Part shown: one piece after another, positions 28,116 to 35,337 of the stretch
Numbering within the stretch: the first letter of the stretch is position 1
How the letters are laid out: each line of letters starts with the position of its first letter
DNA from: Paramesorhizobium leguminum
GTDB lineage: Bacteria > Pseudomonadota > Alphaproteobacteria > Rhizobiales > Rhizobiaceae
Direction: 5' to 3'
DNA: 35,337 nt
Assembly (NCBI RefSeq): GCF_003217235.1
Contig: NZ_QJTF01000028.1
Span: forward strand, 1 to 35,337
Position numbers and translations under genes: made by a program
Notes under the pieces: model-generated
Told to the model about the DNA's origin: nothing
The model's database searches: none
The model's input: the letters and a program-made list of their open reading frames with translations, nothing else

Positions 28116-29404
28116 TGAGCGAGACGGCGACAGCCGAGGCAAGGCGGCCCTCCGGCCCCTTTTCCGCTTTCGAGCGGATGATTGCGTGGCGCTATTTGCG
28201 CTCGCGCCGCCGGGATTCGTTCATTTCCGTCATCGCCGGCTTCTCGTTTACCGGCATCATGCTGGGCGTGGCGACGCTGATCATCGTCATGGCGGTCATG
28301 AACGGTTTTCGCGCCGAACTGTTGACCCGCATCCTGGGCATCAACGGTCACATCGTCATGCAGCCGATGGACCGGCCGTTCGATGATTATGCCGATCTGA
28401 TCAAGCGCATCGATGCCATTCCGGGCATCACCTATGCCATTCCGGTGGTGGAGGGGCAGGCGCTCGTCCAGGGCAATGTCGGCACCCCCACCGGCGCGCT
28501 CGTGCGTGGGCTTCGCGGCGAGGATCTCGCCAAGTTGAAGATGATTTCCGACAATATCAAGCAGGGCACGCTGCAAGGCTTCGACGATAGCGGCGGCATC
28601 GCCATCGGCACCGGCATGGCGCAGTTGCTCGGTCTTTCCATTGGCGACAGCTTGACCATCATATCGCCCGATGGCGATGTCACCCCCTTCGGCGTCACCC
28701 CGCGCGTCAAGGCCTACAAGGTCGTTGCGATCTTCGCGATCGGCATGTCGGATTTCGACAAATCGGTCGTCATCATGCCGCTCAGCCAGGCCCAGCTCTT
28801 CTTCAACCAGGAGAACAAGGTTCAGTCGATCGAGGTTTACGTCGATAACCCCGATAATGTCGACGCGCTGAAGAAGCCGATTGAGGAGGTCGCCGGACGC
28901 CAACTGCTGCTCACCGATTGGCGCCAGCGAAACCAGGCCTTCTTTTCCGCCCTCAGTGTCGAGCGCAATGTGATGTTCATGATCCTGACGCTGATCGTGC
29001 TCGTCGCGGCATTGAACATCATTTCCGGCCTCATCATGCTGGTCAAGGATAAGGGCAGCGATATCGCCATCCTGCGGACCATGGGCGCGACCAGCGGCTC
29101 CATCCTGCGCATCTTCCTGATGACGGGCGCCGCGATCGGAACCGCCGGCACGGTGGCGGGCGTCGTGCTGGGCATTCTGGTCTGCCTCAACGTGGAGCGC
29201 ATCCGCGAGTTCTTCTCCTGGATTACGGGCACCGTGATCTTCAATCCGGAATTCTATTTCCTGAGCCAGCTCCCGGCCAAGATGGATGCCGGCGAGACGA
29301 TCTCGGTCATCGCGATGGCGCTGGGCTTGTCTTTCCTGGCGACGCTGTTTCCGGCGTGGCGCGCAGCCAAGCTCGATCCGGTCGAAGCCTTGAGGTACGA
29401 GTAA
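28115..29404 (+). CDS. lolC: Lipoprotein-releasing ABC transporter permease, LolC/LolE family
   Basis: A 429-residue inner-membrane permease that, with LolD, extracts mature outer-membrane lipoproteins from the inner membrane and hands them to LolA. It has four hydrophobic helices: one near 40-65 after the conserved [16 protein letters not shown] start, and three at about 285-310, 330-360 and 390-410. A periplasmic MacB-like domain of about 200 residues lies between. It ends [13 protein letters not shown], typical of the FtsX/LolC family. One permease gene is seen; alphaproteobacteria often use a single LolC/E-type (LolF-like) protein. It is coupled to proS and lolD by one-base overlaps. Confidence 0.93.
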   Translation: MSETATAEARRPSGPFSAFERMIAWRYLRSRRRDSFISVIAGFSFTGIMLGVATLIIVMAVMNGFRAELLTRILGINGHIVMQPMDRPFDDYADLIKRIDAIPGITYAIPVVEGQALVQGNVGTPTGALVRGLRGEDLAKLKMISDNIKQGTLQGFDDSGGIAIGTGMAQLLGLSIGDSLTIISPDGDVTPFGVTPRVKAYKVVAIFAIGMSDFDKSVVIMPLSQAQLFFNQENKVQSIEVYVDNPDNVDALKKPIEEVAGRQLLLTDWRQRNQAFFSALSVERNVMFMILTLIVLVAALNIISGLIMLVKDKGSDIAILRTMGATSGSILRIFLMTGAAIGTAGTVAGVVLGILVCLNVERIREFFSWITGTVIFNPEFYFLSQLPAKMDAGETISVIAMALGLSFLATLFPAWRAAKLDPVEALRYE

Positions 29405-30099
29405 TGGCAGCCAAATCGGTCTCCCAACCCATTTTGAAACTGACCGGCGTCGGCCGCGCCTATCATGAGGCGGACCGTGAGCTGGTCATCCTGAAGGATG
29501 CGGATTTCACGCTGGCGCGCGGTGAGATGGTGGCGCTGGTTGCGCCTTCCGGCGCGGGCAAATCGACGCTTTTGCACACGGCGGGTCTGCTGGAACATCC
29601 CGATAGCGGCGATGTGATGCTGAATGGCCGCGCCTGCAGCGGCCTTTCCGACGATGAGCGCACCGCCATTCGGCGCAACGATGTCGGCTTCGTCTACCAG
29701 TTCCATCATCTCCTGCCGGAATTCACGGCGCTTGAAAATGTGATGATCCCGCAGATGGTACGCGGATTGTCGAAAGCCGCCGCCGCCGAACGGGCGCAAC
29801 AACTACTCGATTATATGAAGATCGGCGCGCGCGCCTCGCATCGCCCGGCGGAACTTTCCGGCGGCGAACAGCAGCGCGTGGCCATCGCCCGCGCCGTTGC
29901 CAATGCGCCGCTGGTGCTGCTCGCCGACGAGCCGACCGGCAATCTCGATCCGAAGACGGCGAATTATGTCTTCGATGCGCTGGAAGCATTGGTGCGGCAA
30001 TCAGGCCTTTCCGCCATGATTGCCACCCACAACCACGACCTCGCCGCCCGCATGGATCGCCGGGTGACGCTGAAAAACGGGAAAGTTGTGAATGTGTGA
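29404..30099 (+). CDS. lolD: Lipoprotein-releasing ABC transporter ATP-binding protein
   Basis: A 231-residue ABC ATPase that powers lipoprotein release. Walker A is APSGAGKST at 47-55, the Q-loop glutamine is Q99, the signature LSGGEQQR is at 151-158, and Walker B VLLADEP at 171-177 ends in the catalytic glutamate E176; the H-loop is ATHNHD. The first Walker A residue is Ala rather than Gly, which I believe is usual in this group. The start at 29404 overlaps the permease stop. A heptamer repeat array begins right after its stop codon. Confidence 0.95.
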   Translation: MAAKSVSQPILKLTGVGRAYHEADRELVILKDADFTLARGEMVALVAPSGAGKSTLLHTAGLLEHPDSGDVMLNGRACSGLSDDERTAIRRNDVGFVYQFHHLLPEFTALENVMIPQMVRGLSKAAAAERAQQLLDYMKIGARASHRPAELSGGEQQRVAIARAVANAPLVLLADEPTGNLDPKTANYVFDALEALVRQSGLSAMIATHNHDLAARMDRRVTLKNGKVVNV

Positions 30100-30188
30100 A
30101 TGAGACGGTGAGCAGTGAGACAGTGAGCAGTCAGCTAGAGTATACCTGCTCACTGCTCACTGCTCACTGCTCACTATCTCACTACTCA
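30100..30188. repeat. Inverted heptamer-repeat array between convergent lolD and pilZ genes
   Basis: The left arm has GTGAGCA/GTGAGAC-type 7-base units (about 30108-30131). The right arm has CTGCTCA-type units (about 30146-30188). They are reverse complements about a 14-base centre. The array begins directly after the lolD stop, and its right end encodes the last two residues and the stop of the minus-strand PilZ gene. The layout matches the nuoC-nuoD cassette but carries no gene. The folded form could help end convergent transcripts, although no T-run is present. Confidence 0.8.
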
Positions 30189-30790
30189 CTAAACATCCGC
30201 TCCAGCGTCGAGCCCTGCTGCACATGCGCGAACTCGATCGCGATGCCGTCTTCGAAATGACGCACGACCGTTCCGCGCATCGTGCCAAGCGTGACGGGCG
30301 TGCGCAGTGCCGGACGCACGTCGATTTCAATGGCCGCGCCGGAAAGCGACAAATCGATGAGGCGGCAGCGATATTGCCGCCCATCGCTTAAGCTCAGAAT
30401 ATTGTTTGGATTGCGCGGCGCGACGCGCTCATGGCGGCGATCTTCCGGCAGATCCAGCTCATGTTTGTTGGCAAGCCAGGTCAACTGGGCGGCAAGCTTG
30501 TCCTTCTTGCGCTCCGAAGTCGTGAGCGACATGAAAAACCCATCCGCCGCCTGTTTCACAACGGTGCCCTCGATGCGTCCGACGTGATCGACATAGGCGA
30601 TGATCCGTTCGCCGATCCGCCCTGCACCCTCGCCACACAATAACGCGCTGCCGGGCGACATCTCGATGATGGTGCAGGGATACTCGGAACGGTCCTCGAG
30701 CATGTATCTGCCCTGGAGGTTCACGTTTACCGAATGAAAATTGCCGAGCGGAGCATCGTTTCCGACTTGGTGGTCCGCGAAATCAAGCAT
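30182..30790 (-). CDS. PilZ domain protein (tandem PilZ-like domains)
   Basis: A 202-residue cytosolic protein. The C-terminal domain (about 115-200) has the c-di-GMP-binding PilZ signature: an RxxxR pair at R118 and R122, then D146-x-S148-xx-G151 in DLSLSG. The N-terminal half (about 20-95) looks like a second, degenerate PilZ-like barrel with EMSPGSALL in place of the motif. It should therefore sense c-di-GMP through the second domain. I start it at 30790, with GCAGGA upstream; an ATG further up adds a Shine-Dalgarno-less tail. The last two residues and the stop lie in the heptamer array. Confidence 0.85.
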   Translation of the reverse strand: MLDFADHQVGNDAPLGNFHSVNVNLQGRYMLEDRSEYPCTIIEMSPGSALLCGEGAGRIGERIIAYVDHVGRIEGTVVKQAADGFFMSLTTSERKKDKLAAQLTWLANKHELDLPEDRRHERVAPRNPNNILSLSDGRQYRCRLIDLSLSGAAIEIDVRPALRTPVTLGTMRGTVVRHFEDGIAIEFAHVQQGSTLERMFSE

Positions 30791-30853
30791 TTTTTCCTGC
30801 GCATATCTCTTATGACTTGTTCGCAGGAGCATAAACGGCACCCGTTAACATCA

Positions 30854-30888
30854 GGTAACGTTAATATCCGATAACGAAAGCTGTTACC
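30854..30888. promoter_or_regulatory. Nested inverted repeats upstream of the pilZ gene
   Basis: GGTAAC (30854) is mirrored by GTTACC (30883-30888), and inside them CGTTA is mirrored by TAACG. The region is AT-rich and lies 64-98 bases upstream of the PilZ start on the minus strand, overlapping the 3' end of the PAS gene. It could be a regulator-binding site. No regulator is suggested by context. Confidence 0.3.
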
Positions 30889-31501
30889 CCTTGCCACCCT
30901 TGAGAACGGTGAGATGGCGGATTTGCCGGGACGGAGCCGGGCTGGCAAAGCGCGGCGGCGCCGGGAAATATGCCGAAGCGCCCGCGCAAGCGGCTGCCTT
31001 GAGCGTAACCTGCAGTTCGGCGCGTCTTGGATCGATCATGCGGATCGCGCGTACACTGTTCTCGATGATTCTATCCGCCCCCAGCCAATAGGCATGCTCA
31101 AGCGCGATCATAGAGCCGATCAGCTTGCCGTTCGCCAGCGGCAGGAGCAGCATTTCGAAGCTGGCGCTGCGCCCTGAAAGGCTTTTTGCCTCGATGTCGA
31201 TCACCGCGGCGCGTTTGCTGCCGGCTACCATTTGCAGAATATGCTCGACCCCGTCACGATCTTCCTCCGCCCAGAGCGAAAGGAAGCTCGAGTTTTTCAG
31301 TTCGCCGCCGTGATTGGCGCACAGGCGCGTGCCAGCCAGCCGGAAGCGCGCCGGTTCCGTCTCCGGTTGTTCCAGGATGAAAATGTCGGGCAACTGCCTG
31401 GCTATCGCGCCGGGCTCGATCTCGCTGCGCTCTGGGGCAGGGCGCTTCCCGCGAATGCGGTTCCAGTATGCGAGAAGCGCTGCGGTGCCATCATGCTTCA
31501 T
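30884..31501 (-). CDS. PAS domain protein (PAS_5 type)
   Basis: A 205-residue protein with no membrane segment. The pattern AYWNRIRGKRPAPERSEIEP, then LPDIFILE, RFRLAGTRLC and a helix around SFLSLWAEEDR (residues 10-85), fits the alphaproteobacterial PAS_5 family (PF07310), single-domain PAS proteins often linked to envelope or cell-cycle regulation. The tail (about 175-205) is Ala/Pro-rich and basic. The start is uncertain: ATG at 31501 has only a weak GGAAATGAGA upstream. It is co-oriented with pilZ, 93 bases upstream of it. The ligand is unknown. Confidence 0.75.
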   Translation of the reverse strand: MKHDGTAALLAYWNRIRGKRPAPERSEIEPGAIARQLPDIFILEQPETEPARFRLAGTRLCANHGGELKNSSFLSLWAEEDRDGVEHILQMVAGSKRAAVIDIEAKSLSGRSASFEMLLLPLANGKLIGSMIALEHAYWLGADRIIENSVRAIRMIDPRRAELQVTLKAAACAGASAYFPAPPRFASPAPSRQIRHLTVLKGGKG

Positions 31502-31683
31502 TCGGAGAGTCTCATTTCCACATCGTCCGCCTGGCGGGTGACTTGCCAAACAAGGTGTGGGAACCGTGCCATCCGGGGGCCTCCAGCGCTACCTTAACCC
31601 TTTGTTCATCCACCGCCCCGCCCGGTTAAGGTTAATAAATGGTTTCGATTGCGCGGAGACGTGATATATGGCTAGTATGGAAA

Positions 31684-31784
31684 TCGAAAGAAGCCTTTGT
31701 CATTGCAGCACTTTCTCCAAATTTACAGAGCTCGGGTGGGGACTCGACCAGGCCGTTCAGGTTTTCCTGAACGGCCTTTTTTTT
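31684..31784 (+). ncRNA. Candidate short terminated transcript (small RNA or rhomboid leader)
   Basis: From the weak promoter at 31649-31677, transcription would start near 31684 and stop at the strong terminator ending at 31784, giving about 100 nt. It may be a stand-alone small RNA or an attenuated leader of the rhomboid gene 85 bases further on. I see no anti-terminator pairing by eye. The promoter match is only moderate. Confidence 0.35.
31750..31784 (+). terminator. Strong rho-independent terminator
   Basis: A perfect 12-bp stem (AGGCCGTTCAGG at 31750-31761 with CCTGAACGGCCT at 31766-31777), a TTTT loop, then eight T on the + strand. It lies upstream of the rhomboid gene, so it ends some other short transcript or attenuates this one. 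Confidence 0.9.
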
Positions 31785-31827
31785 ACCATGCCCGTTCATA
31801 ATTACCTTTAGAATCAAATCTGCCCCG

Positions 31828-31867
31828 TCCGATGAGCGGGAGAATCATCCGATGAGCGGGAGAATCA
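31828..31867 (+). repeat. Exact 20-base tandem duplication at the rhomboid ribosome-binding site
   Basis: Two exact head-to-tail copies of a 20-base unit (TCCGATGAGCGGGAGAATCA). Each contains GGGAG, the Shine-Dalgarno of the following gene; the second copy ends one base before the start codon. Each also contains an ATG in a different frame. Confidence 0.9.
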
Positions 31868-31868
31868 C

Positions 31869-32591
31869 TTGAGACAAGCACGGACATCCGAACCGGTTTT
31901 CAACATTCCGGGCATCATCCTTTTCGCCATCGGCCTCTGCGTGGTGGCATATCTGGCGCAGAATTATGTGCTGGATGAACCGCAAAACCTATGGGTGCTG
32001 GTCAATCTTGCCTTCTGGCCGGTGCGCTTTTCACAAGGTGGCGGATTTGCCGATCCGGCGGCCTGGGTGTCGGCGGTCACCTATTCGTTCCTGCATGGCG
32101 GCTTTGCCCACATCGCGGTCAACATGGTGTGGCTCGCCGCTTTCGGCTCGCCGCTTGCCGGACGCATCGGCACGGTGCGGATGGCGATATTCTGGGTCGT
32201 GACCTCTATTGCCTCGGCCTTCGCTTTTTATGCCGTTCACCCGGGCGACGCGGCGCCGCTGGTGGGCGCTTCCGGCGTCATTTCCGGCATGATGGGCGCT
32301 GCCGCCCGCTACGGCTTCCGCCGCGTGCCGGATGCATCGCACCGCAACCGCTCCGAATTCGCCGGCCCGCTTTTATCCATCGGCGCGTCCCTGACCTCGC
32401 GAACCGTCCTGACCTTCCTCGCCGTCTGGTTCATTACCAATCTACTGGCTGGGCTGGTTTCACTGACGCCGTCAATCGAAGCAGCGAATATTGCCTGGGA
32501 AGCGCATATTGGCGGCTTTATCGTGGGGTTCTTCGGCATCAGTCTTCTCGACAGGCCAAGCCCGCTCGATGCCCTCTCAAGGCCATACTGA
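31869..32591 (+). CDS. Rhomboid family intramembrane serine protease
   Basis: A 240-residue membrane protein with six to seven hydrophobic helices. The catalytic dyad is S135 in GASGVISG and H213 in AHIGGFIVG. The oxyanion-side HGGFAHIAVNM motif gives H76, H81 and N85. It should cleave transmembrane substrates within the inner membrane; the targets are unknown. The start appears to be TTG at 31869, with GGGAG eight bases upstream; the nearby ATG codons are out of frame and hit early stops. The upstream tandem duplication doubles the ribosome-binding site. Confidence 0.9.
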   Translation: MRQARTSEPVFNIPGIILFAIGLCVVAYLAQNYVLDEPQNLWVLVNLAFWPVRFSQGGGFADPAAWVSAVTYSFLHGGFAHIAVNMVWLAAFGSPLAGRIGTVRMAIFWVVTSIASAFAFYAVHPGDAAPLVGASGVISGMMGAAARYGFRRVPDASHRNRSEFAGPLLSIGASLTSRTVLTFLAVWFITNLLAGLVSLTPSIEAANIAWEAHIGGFIVGFFGISLLDRPSPLDALSRPY

Positions 32592-32716
32592 AAATATTCG
32601 CGCAACTTGCTTTACCGCACGCTTCCGCGCACCATATTATTCTGTTGGGATAATGGTTGGGCCGGAAGAGGAGGAATATTCCGGCATAACCGGCAAATAA
32701 TAAGGCGGAGGAAAAC

Positions 32717-33148
32717 ATGACCGTTAGATCGATCCTTGAAAACAAGGGGCGTAATGTCGTCAGCGTGTTGCCCGATGCAACGCTTATCGAGGCCGTTGCG
32801 GTGCTGGCATTGCATCGCATTGGCGCGCTCGTCGTCTGTGATGGCGACAAGGCTATCCAAGGCATCCTGTCGGAACGCGATATCGTCCGCGCTGTTGCCG
32901 GGGAGGGAGCCCATGCGCTTGATCGCAGGGTGTCGGAATTCATGACCAGCAAGGTGCAGGTCTGCCATGAGTCTCATACCATCAACGAAGTGATGGAGAT
33001 CATGACAACCAACCGCTTCCGTCACCTGCCCGTCGAGCGCGACGGCCGTCTCGATGGCATCGTCTCCATTGGCGACGTGGTCAAAAAACGCATCGAGGAG
33101 GCGGAACGCGAGGCGGCGGAGATCAAGGCGTATATTGCGACGGCGTAA
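32717..33148 (+). CDS. CBS-domain-pair protein
   Basis: A 143-residue cytosolic protein made of two CBS domains (about 10-66 and 75-130). Typical blocks are the DATLIEAV start, GALVV, GILSERDIVRAVA in the first, then HTINEVMEIMTTNRFRHLPV and GIVSIGDVVKKRI in the second. CBS pairs bind adenosyl nucleotides (AMP, ATP, SAM or NADH). The short C-terminal helix is charged. GCGGAGGAAAAC gives a good ribosome-binding site. It follows the rhomboid gene by 125 bases and converges on a SpoU methyltransferase. The regulated partner is unknown. Confidence 0.92.
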   Translation: MTVRSILENKGRNVVSVLPDATLIEAVAVLALHRIGALVVCDGDKAIQGILSERDIVRAVAGEGAHALDRRVSEFMTSKVQVCHESHTINEVMEIMTTNRFRHLPVERDGRLDGIVSIGDVVKKRIEEAEREAAEIKAYIATA

Positions 33149-33150
33149 GG

Positions 33151-33311
33151 CTCGCGCCCTCCTTCCCCCTTGCGGGGAAGGTGCCCGCGTTAGCGGGCGG
33201 ATGGGGGTGGTTACGTTTGCGCTTTTGCTGGAGACAGAGGCGTAAGCGTCACCACCCCCATCCGTCTGCTCCGCAGACACCTTCCCCGCAAGGGGGAAGG
33301 AGGGCGCGAGC
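33151..33311. repeat. Inverted repeat pair between convergent CBS and rlmB genes
   Basis: Arms of about 64 bases (33151-33216 and 33247-33310) are near reverse complements. They share CTCGCGCCCTCCTTCCCCC, GCGGGGAAGGTG and GGATGGGGGTGGT, and enclose about 30 bases. The inner hairpins differ in sequence yet both pair: CCCGC/GCGGG on the left arm and GTCTGC/GCAGAC on the right. The repeat fills the space between the two stop codons and could block convergent transcription. Confidence 0.88.
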
Positions 33312-34166
33312 TTACTGCCCTAAATACCGCCGCACCGCATAAAGTGAAATCGCCGCCGCATTCGAGACGTTGAGCGATTTGATGGCGCCAGGCATGTCGA
33401 GGCGCGCGAGCGTTGTCACCGTCTCGCGCGTCTTCTGCCGCAGTCCCTTGCCCTCGGCGCCAAGCACGAGAGCGATACGCTCGCCGGAAAGCGCTGATTC
33501 CATCTCCGTTGGGCCTTCTGAATCAAGGCCGATGGTGGTGAAGCCCAGCGCATGGAGTTCCTCCAGTGCGTCGGCGAGATTGCGCACTTCGATATGGGGA
33601 ATCATTTCCAGCGCGCCGGACGCCGCCTTCGCCAGCACGCCTGATTCTTGCGGGCTGTGGCGCGCCGTGGTGATCAGCGCGCCCGCGCCGAAGGCGATGG
33701 CGGAGCGCATGATCGCGCCGACATTGTGCGGGTCCGTCACCTGGTCGAGCACCAGAACGAGCGGGCTGTCCTTGAATTCCGCCAGCCGTTTGGCGCGAAG
33801 CGGCTCCGCCTCGATCATAACGCCCTGATGGACCGCGTCCGAACCGGTTTCGCGGTCGATCAGTTTCGGCTCGACAATTTCGACCGGGAAGGGCAGCGCC
33901 TGCGGCTCCGCGATTTCCAGCCTTGCGAGTGCGTTTTTCGTCACCAGCATGCGCCTGATGCGGCGTTCGGGATTATCGAGCGCCGCCCGAACCGTGTGCA
34001 GCCCATAGAGCCGGATTAATCCTTCAGGCGCCGCGCTCCCTTCGATTGCCGGTCTGGCCGAACGCGGCCTCGGTCCCGCGGCGCCCGCATGGGTATCGCG
34101 ATGCTGGCGGCGAAGGCGCGCGTAATGGGAATCTTTTGGTGATTTGGGGGACTGATTGTCGTTCAT
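33312..34166 (-). CDS. rlmB: 23S rRNA (guanosine-2'-O-)-methyltransferase, RlmB-type SpoU enzyme
   Basis: A 284-residue SpoU-family methyltransferase that should 2'-O-methylate G2251 (E. coli numbering) of 23S rRNA using SAM. It has a basic, disordered N-terminus (1-48), an RNA-binding substrate domain (about 49-120) and a trefoil-knot SPOUT domain (about 133-284). Motif 1 has N148 and R154 in DPHNVGAIMRSA, motif 2 is LVLGAEGKGLR at 233-243, and motif 3 is IKSLNVSNAAAISLY. TrmH-type enzymes are the main alternative; the substrate-binding domain favours RlmB. The 5' end diverges from the tRNA-tuf unit. Confidence 0.9.
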   Translation of the reverse strand: MNDNQSPKSPKDSHYARLRRQHRDTHAGAAGPRPRSARPAIEGSAAPEGLIRLYGLHTVRAALDNPERRIRRMLVTKNALARLEIAEPQALPFPVEIVEPKLIDRETGSDAVHQGVMIEAEPLRAKRLAEFKDSPLVLVLDQVTDPHNVGAIMRSAIAFGAGALITTARHSPQESGVLAKAASGALEMIPHIEVRNLADALEELHALGFTTIGLDSEGPTEMESALSGERIALVLGAEGKGLRQKTRETVTTLARLDMPGAIKSLNVSNAAAISLYAVRRYLGQ

Positions 34167-34268
34167 GGGATTGGCTTATAAGGGGAATAAGAGGAGAGGG
34201 GAATATGTTTCAAAAACATGCTGCCTTATTGCCCTGCTGCCTTATTGCCTAAATTTACGATACCCCTG

Positions 34269-34297
34269 TTGACAGCGCGGGGGCTTCTCTGCATAAC
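34269..34297 (+). promoter_or_regulatory. Sigma-70 type promoter for the tRNA-Tyr / tRNA-Gly / tuf unit
   Basis: TTGACA at 34269-34274, a 17-base spacer, then CATAAC at 34292-34297. A GC-rich stretch follows (GCGCCCC), as expected for a stringently controlled stable-RNA promoter. It lies about 80 bases before tRNA-Tyr. Confidence 0.7.
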
Positions 34298-34379
34298 GCG
34301 CCCCACGGACGAGCTGCCTGCTCAAACAGGTGGAGCGCCCGTAAAAATGCCTAGTCGCTCAGCTCCGCTGGCAGTGACA

Positions 34380-34464
34380 GGAGGAGTGCCCGAGTGGTTA
34401 AAGGGGACGGACTGTAAATCCGTTGGCTTAGCCTACGTTGGTTCGAATCCAACCTCCTCCACCA
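34380..34464 (+). tRNA. tRNA-Tyr (anticodon GTA)
   Basis: A class II tRNA of 85 nt with CCA. Acceptor GGAGGAG pairs with CTCCTCC. The anticodon arm GGACGGACTGTAAATCCGTT gives GTA. There is a long variable arm (TGGCTTAGCCTAC region), then the T-arm GTTGG-TTCGAATC-CAAC. Discriminator A, with CCA encoded at 34462-34464. Confidence 0.95.
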
Positions 34465-34489
34465 CTGCCGGAGTTTTGGAGTCGCGCGC

Positions 34490-34563
34490 GCGGGTATAGC
34501 TCAATGGTAGAGCAGCAGCCTTCCAAGCTGAATACGAGGGTTCGATTCCCTCTACCCGCTCCA
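34490..34563 (+). tRNA. tRNA-Gly (anticodon TCC)
   Basis: 74 nt with CCA. Acceptor GCGGGTA pairs with TACCCGC. The D-arm is GCTC/GAGC, anticodon arm CAGCC-TTCCAAG-CTG gives TCC, and the T-arm GAGGG-TTCGATT-CCCTC is complete. Discriminator T, with CCA encoded. It lies 25 bases after tRNA-Tyr, in the Tyr-Gly-tuf order familiar from many Proteobacteria. Confidence 0.94.
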
Positions 34564-34687
34564 GTTTCACAAAGAGCGGTATGGCGTTGAGGAAGTAAGG
34601 CAGGCAGGTAACTGACTGTCTGCACGATATTTAAGTGGGCCGGTCATAATCGGCCGAGCGCAACCGGTTCTAGAAGACGAGAGAACG

Positions 34688-35337
34688 ATGGCGAAAAGTA
34701 AGTTTGAACGTAACAAGCCGCATGTGAACATCGGCACGATCGGGCACGTCGACCACGGCAAGACGTCTCTGACGGCTGCGATCACCAAGTATTTCGGCGA
34801 GTACAAGGCGTATGACCAGATCGACGCCGCGCCGGAAGAAAAGGCGCGCGGCATCACCATCTCGACGGCGCACGTCGAATATGAGACGCCGGCCCGTCAC
34901 TATGCCCACGTCGATTGCCCCGGCCACGCCGATTATGTGAAGAACATGATCACCGGCGCCGCGCAGATGGACGGCGCGATCCTGGTGGTTTCGGCTGCCG
35001 ACGGCCCGATGCCGCAGACCCGCGAGCACATCCTGCTCGCCCGTCAGGTCGGCGTTCCCGCGATCGTGGTGTTCCTGAACAAGGTCGACCAGGTCGACGA
35101 TCCGGAACTTCTCGAACTGGTCGAGCTGGAAGTGCGCGAGCTTCTCTCGAAGTACGATTTCCCGGGCGACGACATTCCGATCGTCAAGGGCTCGGCTCTG
35201 GCCGCTCTGGAAGACTCCAACCAGGAAATCGGCGAGAACGCAGTGCGCGCGCTGATGGCCGAAGTGGACAAGTACATCCCGACGCCTGAGCGTCCGATCG
35301 ACCAGCCGTTCCTGATGCCGATCGAAGACGTGTTCTC
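34688..35337 (+). CDS. tuf: Elongation factor Tu, 5' part (cut by window end)
   Basis: 216 complete codons are visible of about 391-396 expected. EF-Tu is the GTPase that brings aminoacyl-tRNA to the ribosome. G-domain motifs: G1 GHVDHGKT at 19-26, the switch I RGITI at 54-58, G3 DCPGH at 76-80 and G4 NKVD at 131-134. Domain 2 is just beginning at the window edge ([16 protein letters not shown]). Codon use is strongly biased to GC-ending codons, as in a highly expressed gene. It follows tRNA-Gly by 124 bases and is probably co-transcribed with the two tRNAs. The open end is due to the window, not a truncation. Confidence 0.98.
   Translation, partial: MAKSKFERNKPHVNIGTIGHVDHGKTSLTAAITKYFGEYKAYDQIDAAPEEKARGITISTAHVEYETPARHYAHVDCPGHADYVKNMITGAAQMDGAILVVSAADGPMPQTREHILLARQVGVPAIVVFLNKVDQVDDPELLELVELEVRELLSKYDFPGDDIPIVKGSALAALEDSNQEIGENAVRALMAEVDKYIPTPERPIDQPFLMPIEDVF

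Larger units (their letters stand above)
31502..31868. other. Intergenic region between divergent PAS and rhomboid genes
   Basis: 367 bases. It holds a possible + strand promoter (TTGCGC 31649-31654, 17 bases, CTAGTA 31672-31677), a short terminated transcript, a terminator at 31750-31784 and a 20-base tandem duplication just before the rhomboid start. A 47-codon frame from 31667 reads through the terminator hairpin and is probably not a gene. Confidence 0.5.

Noticed and set aside
31667-31810. 47-codon ORF over the terminator before the rhomboid gene
   Set aside because: It reads through a perfect terminator hairpin and T-run and lacks a Shine-Dalgarno; a leader peptide is possible but unsupported.

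Overview
The window is a chromosomal, mostly housekeeping segment of an alphaproteobacterium, most likely of the order Hyphomicrobiales (Rhizobiales). The signs are a complete 14-gene complex I (nuo) operon of alphaproteobacterial type (separate nuoC and nuoD, long NuoE tail), a short 442-residue prolyl-tRNA synthetase, ribonuclease J, a DUF1467 protein, a PAS_5-type protein, GC-rich codon use, and many intergenic palindromes of the kind common in this order. I cannot fix the genus from sequence alone.

Layout. (1) 1-2610: an O-acetylhomoserine sulfhydrylase gene with a tightly coupled cupin gene, then an isolated AT-rich lipoprotein gene. (2) 2760-3300: divergently placed tRNA-Val and tRNA-Asp genes. 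(3) 3954-19483: nuoA to nuoN on the + strand. The operon carries two extra genes: a four-helix-bundle (23S rRNA intervening-sequence type) gene between nuoC and nuoD, bounded by inverted heptamer repeats, and a pentapeptide-repeat-like gene between nuoF and nuoG. (4) 19807-23319: biotin-protein ligase, RNase J, methylmalonyl-CoA epimerase and a small DUF1467 membrane protein. (5) 23345-26034: a minus-strand PadR / DUF1700 / GIN-domain unit, divergent from a secreted alpha/beta hydrolase. (6) 26035-26786: a gene-poor stretch with palindromes and a probable minus-strand small RNA. (7) 26787-30099: proS and a LolC/E-LolD lipoprotein-release ABC transporter, coupled by one-base overlaps. (8) 30182-31501: minus-strand PilZ and PAS genes. 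(9) 31640-33148: a terminated short transcript, a rhomboid protease and a CBS protein. (10) 33312-35337: a SpoU rRNA methyltransferase (minus), then tRNA-Tyr, tRNA-Gly and the 5' part of tuf.

How the genes work together. The nuo cluster encodes the peripheral arm (NuoB, C, D, E, F, G, I) and the membrane arm (NuoA, H, J, K, L, M, N) of proton-pumping NADH:quinone oxidoreductase. All expected Fe-S cysteines that I counted are present.

The most unusual signal is structural. Five intergenic sites (13.39-13.53, 19.50-19.79, 22.38-22.55, 26.06-26.24 and 33.15-33.31 kb) hold pairs of mutually inverted palindromes. Two further sites (5.51-5.98 and 30.10-30.19 kb) hold inverted arrays of 7-base repeats that abut or supply stop codons. 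One of these encloses the four-helix-bundle gene and could fold into a transcript stem around it, as 23S rRNA intervening sequences do. That cassette is my best candidate for an undescribed system here.
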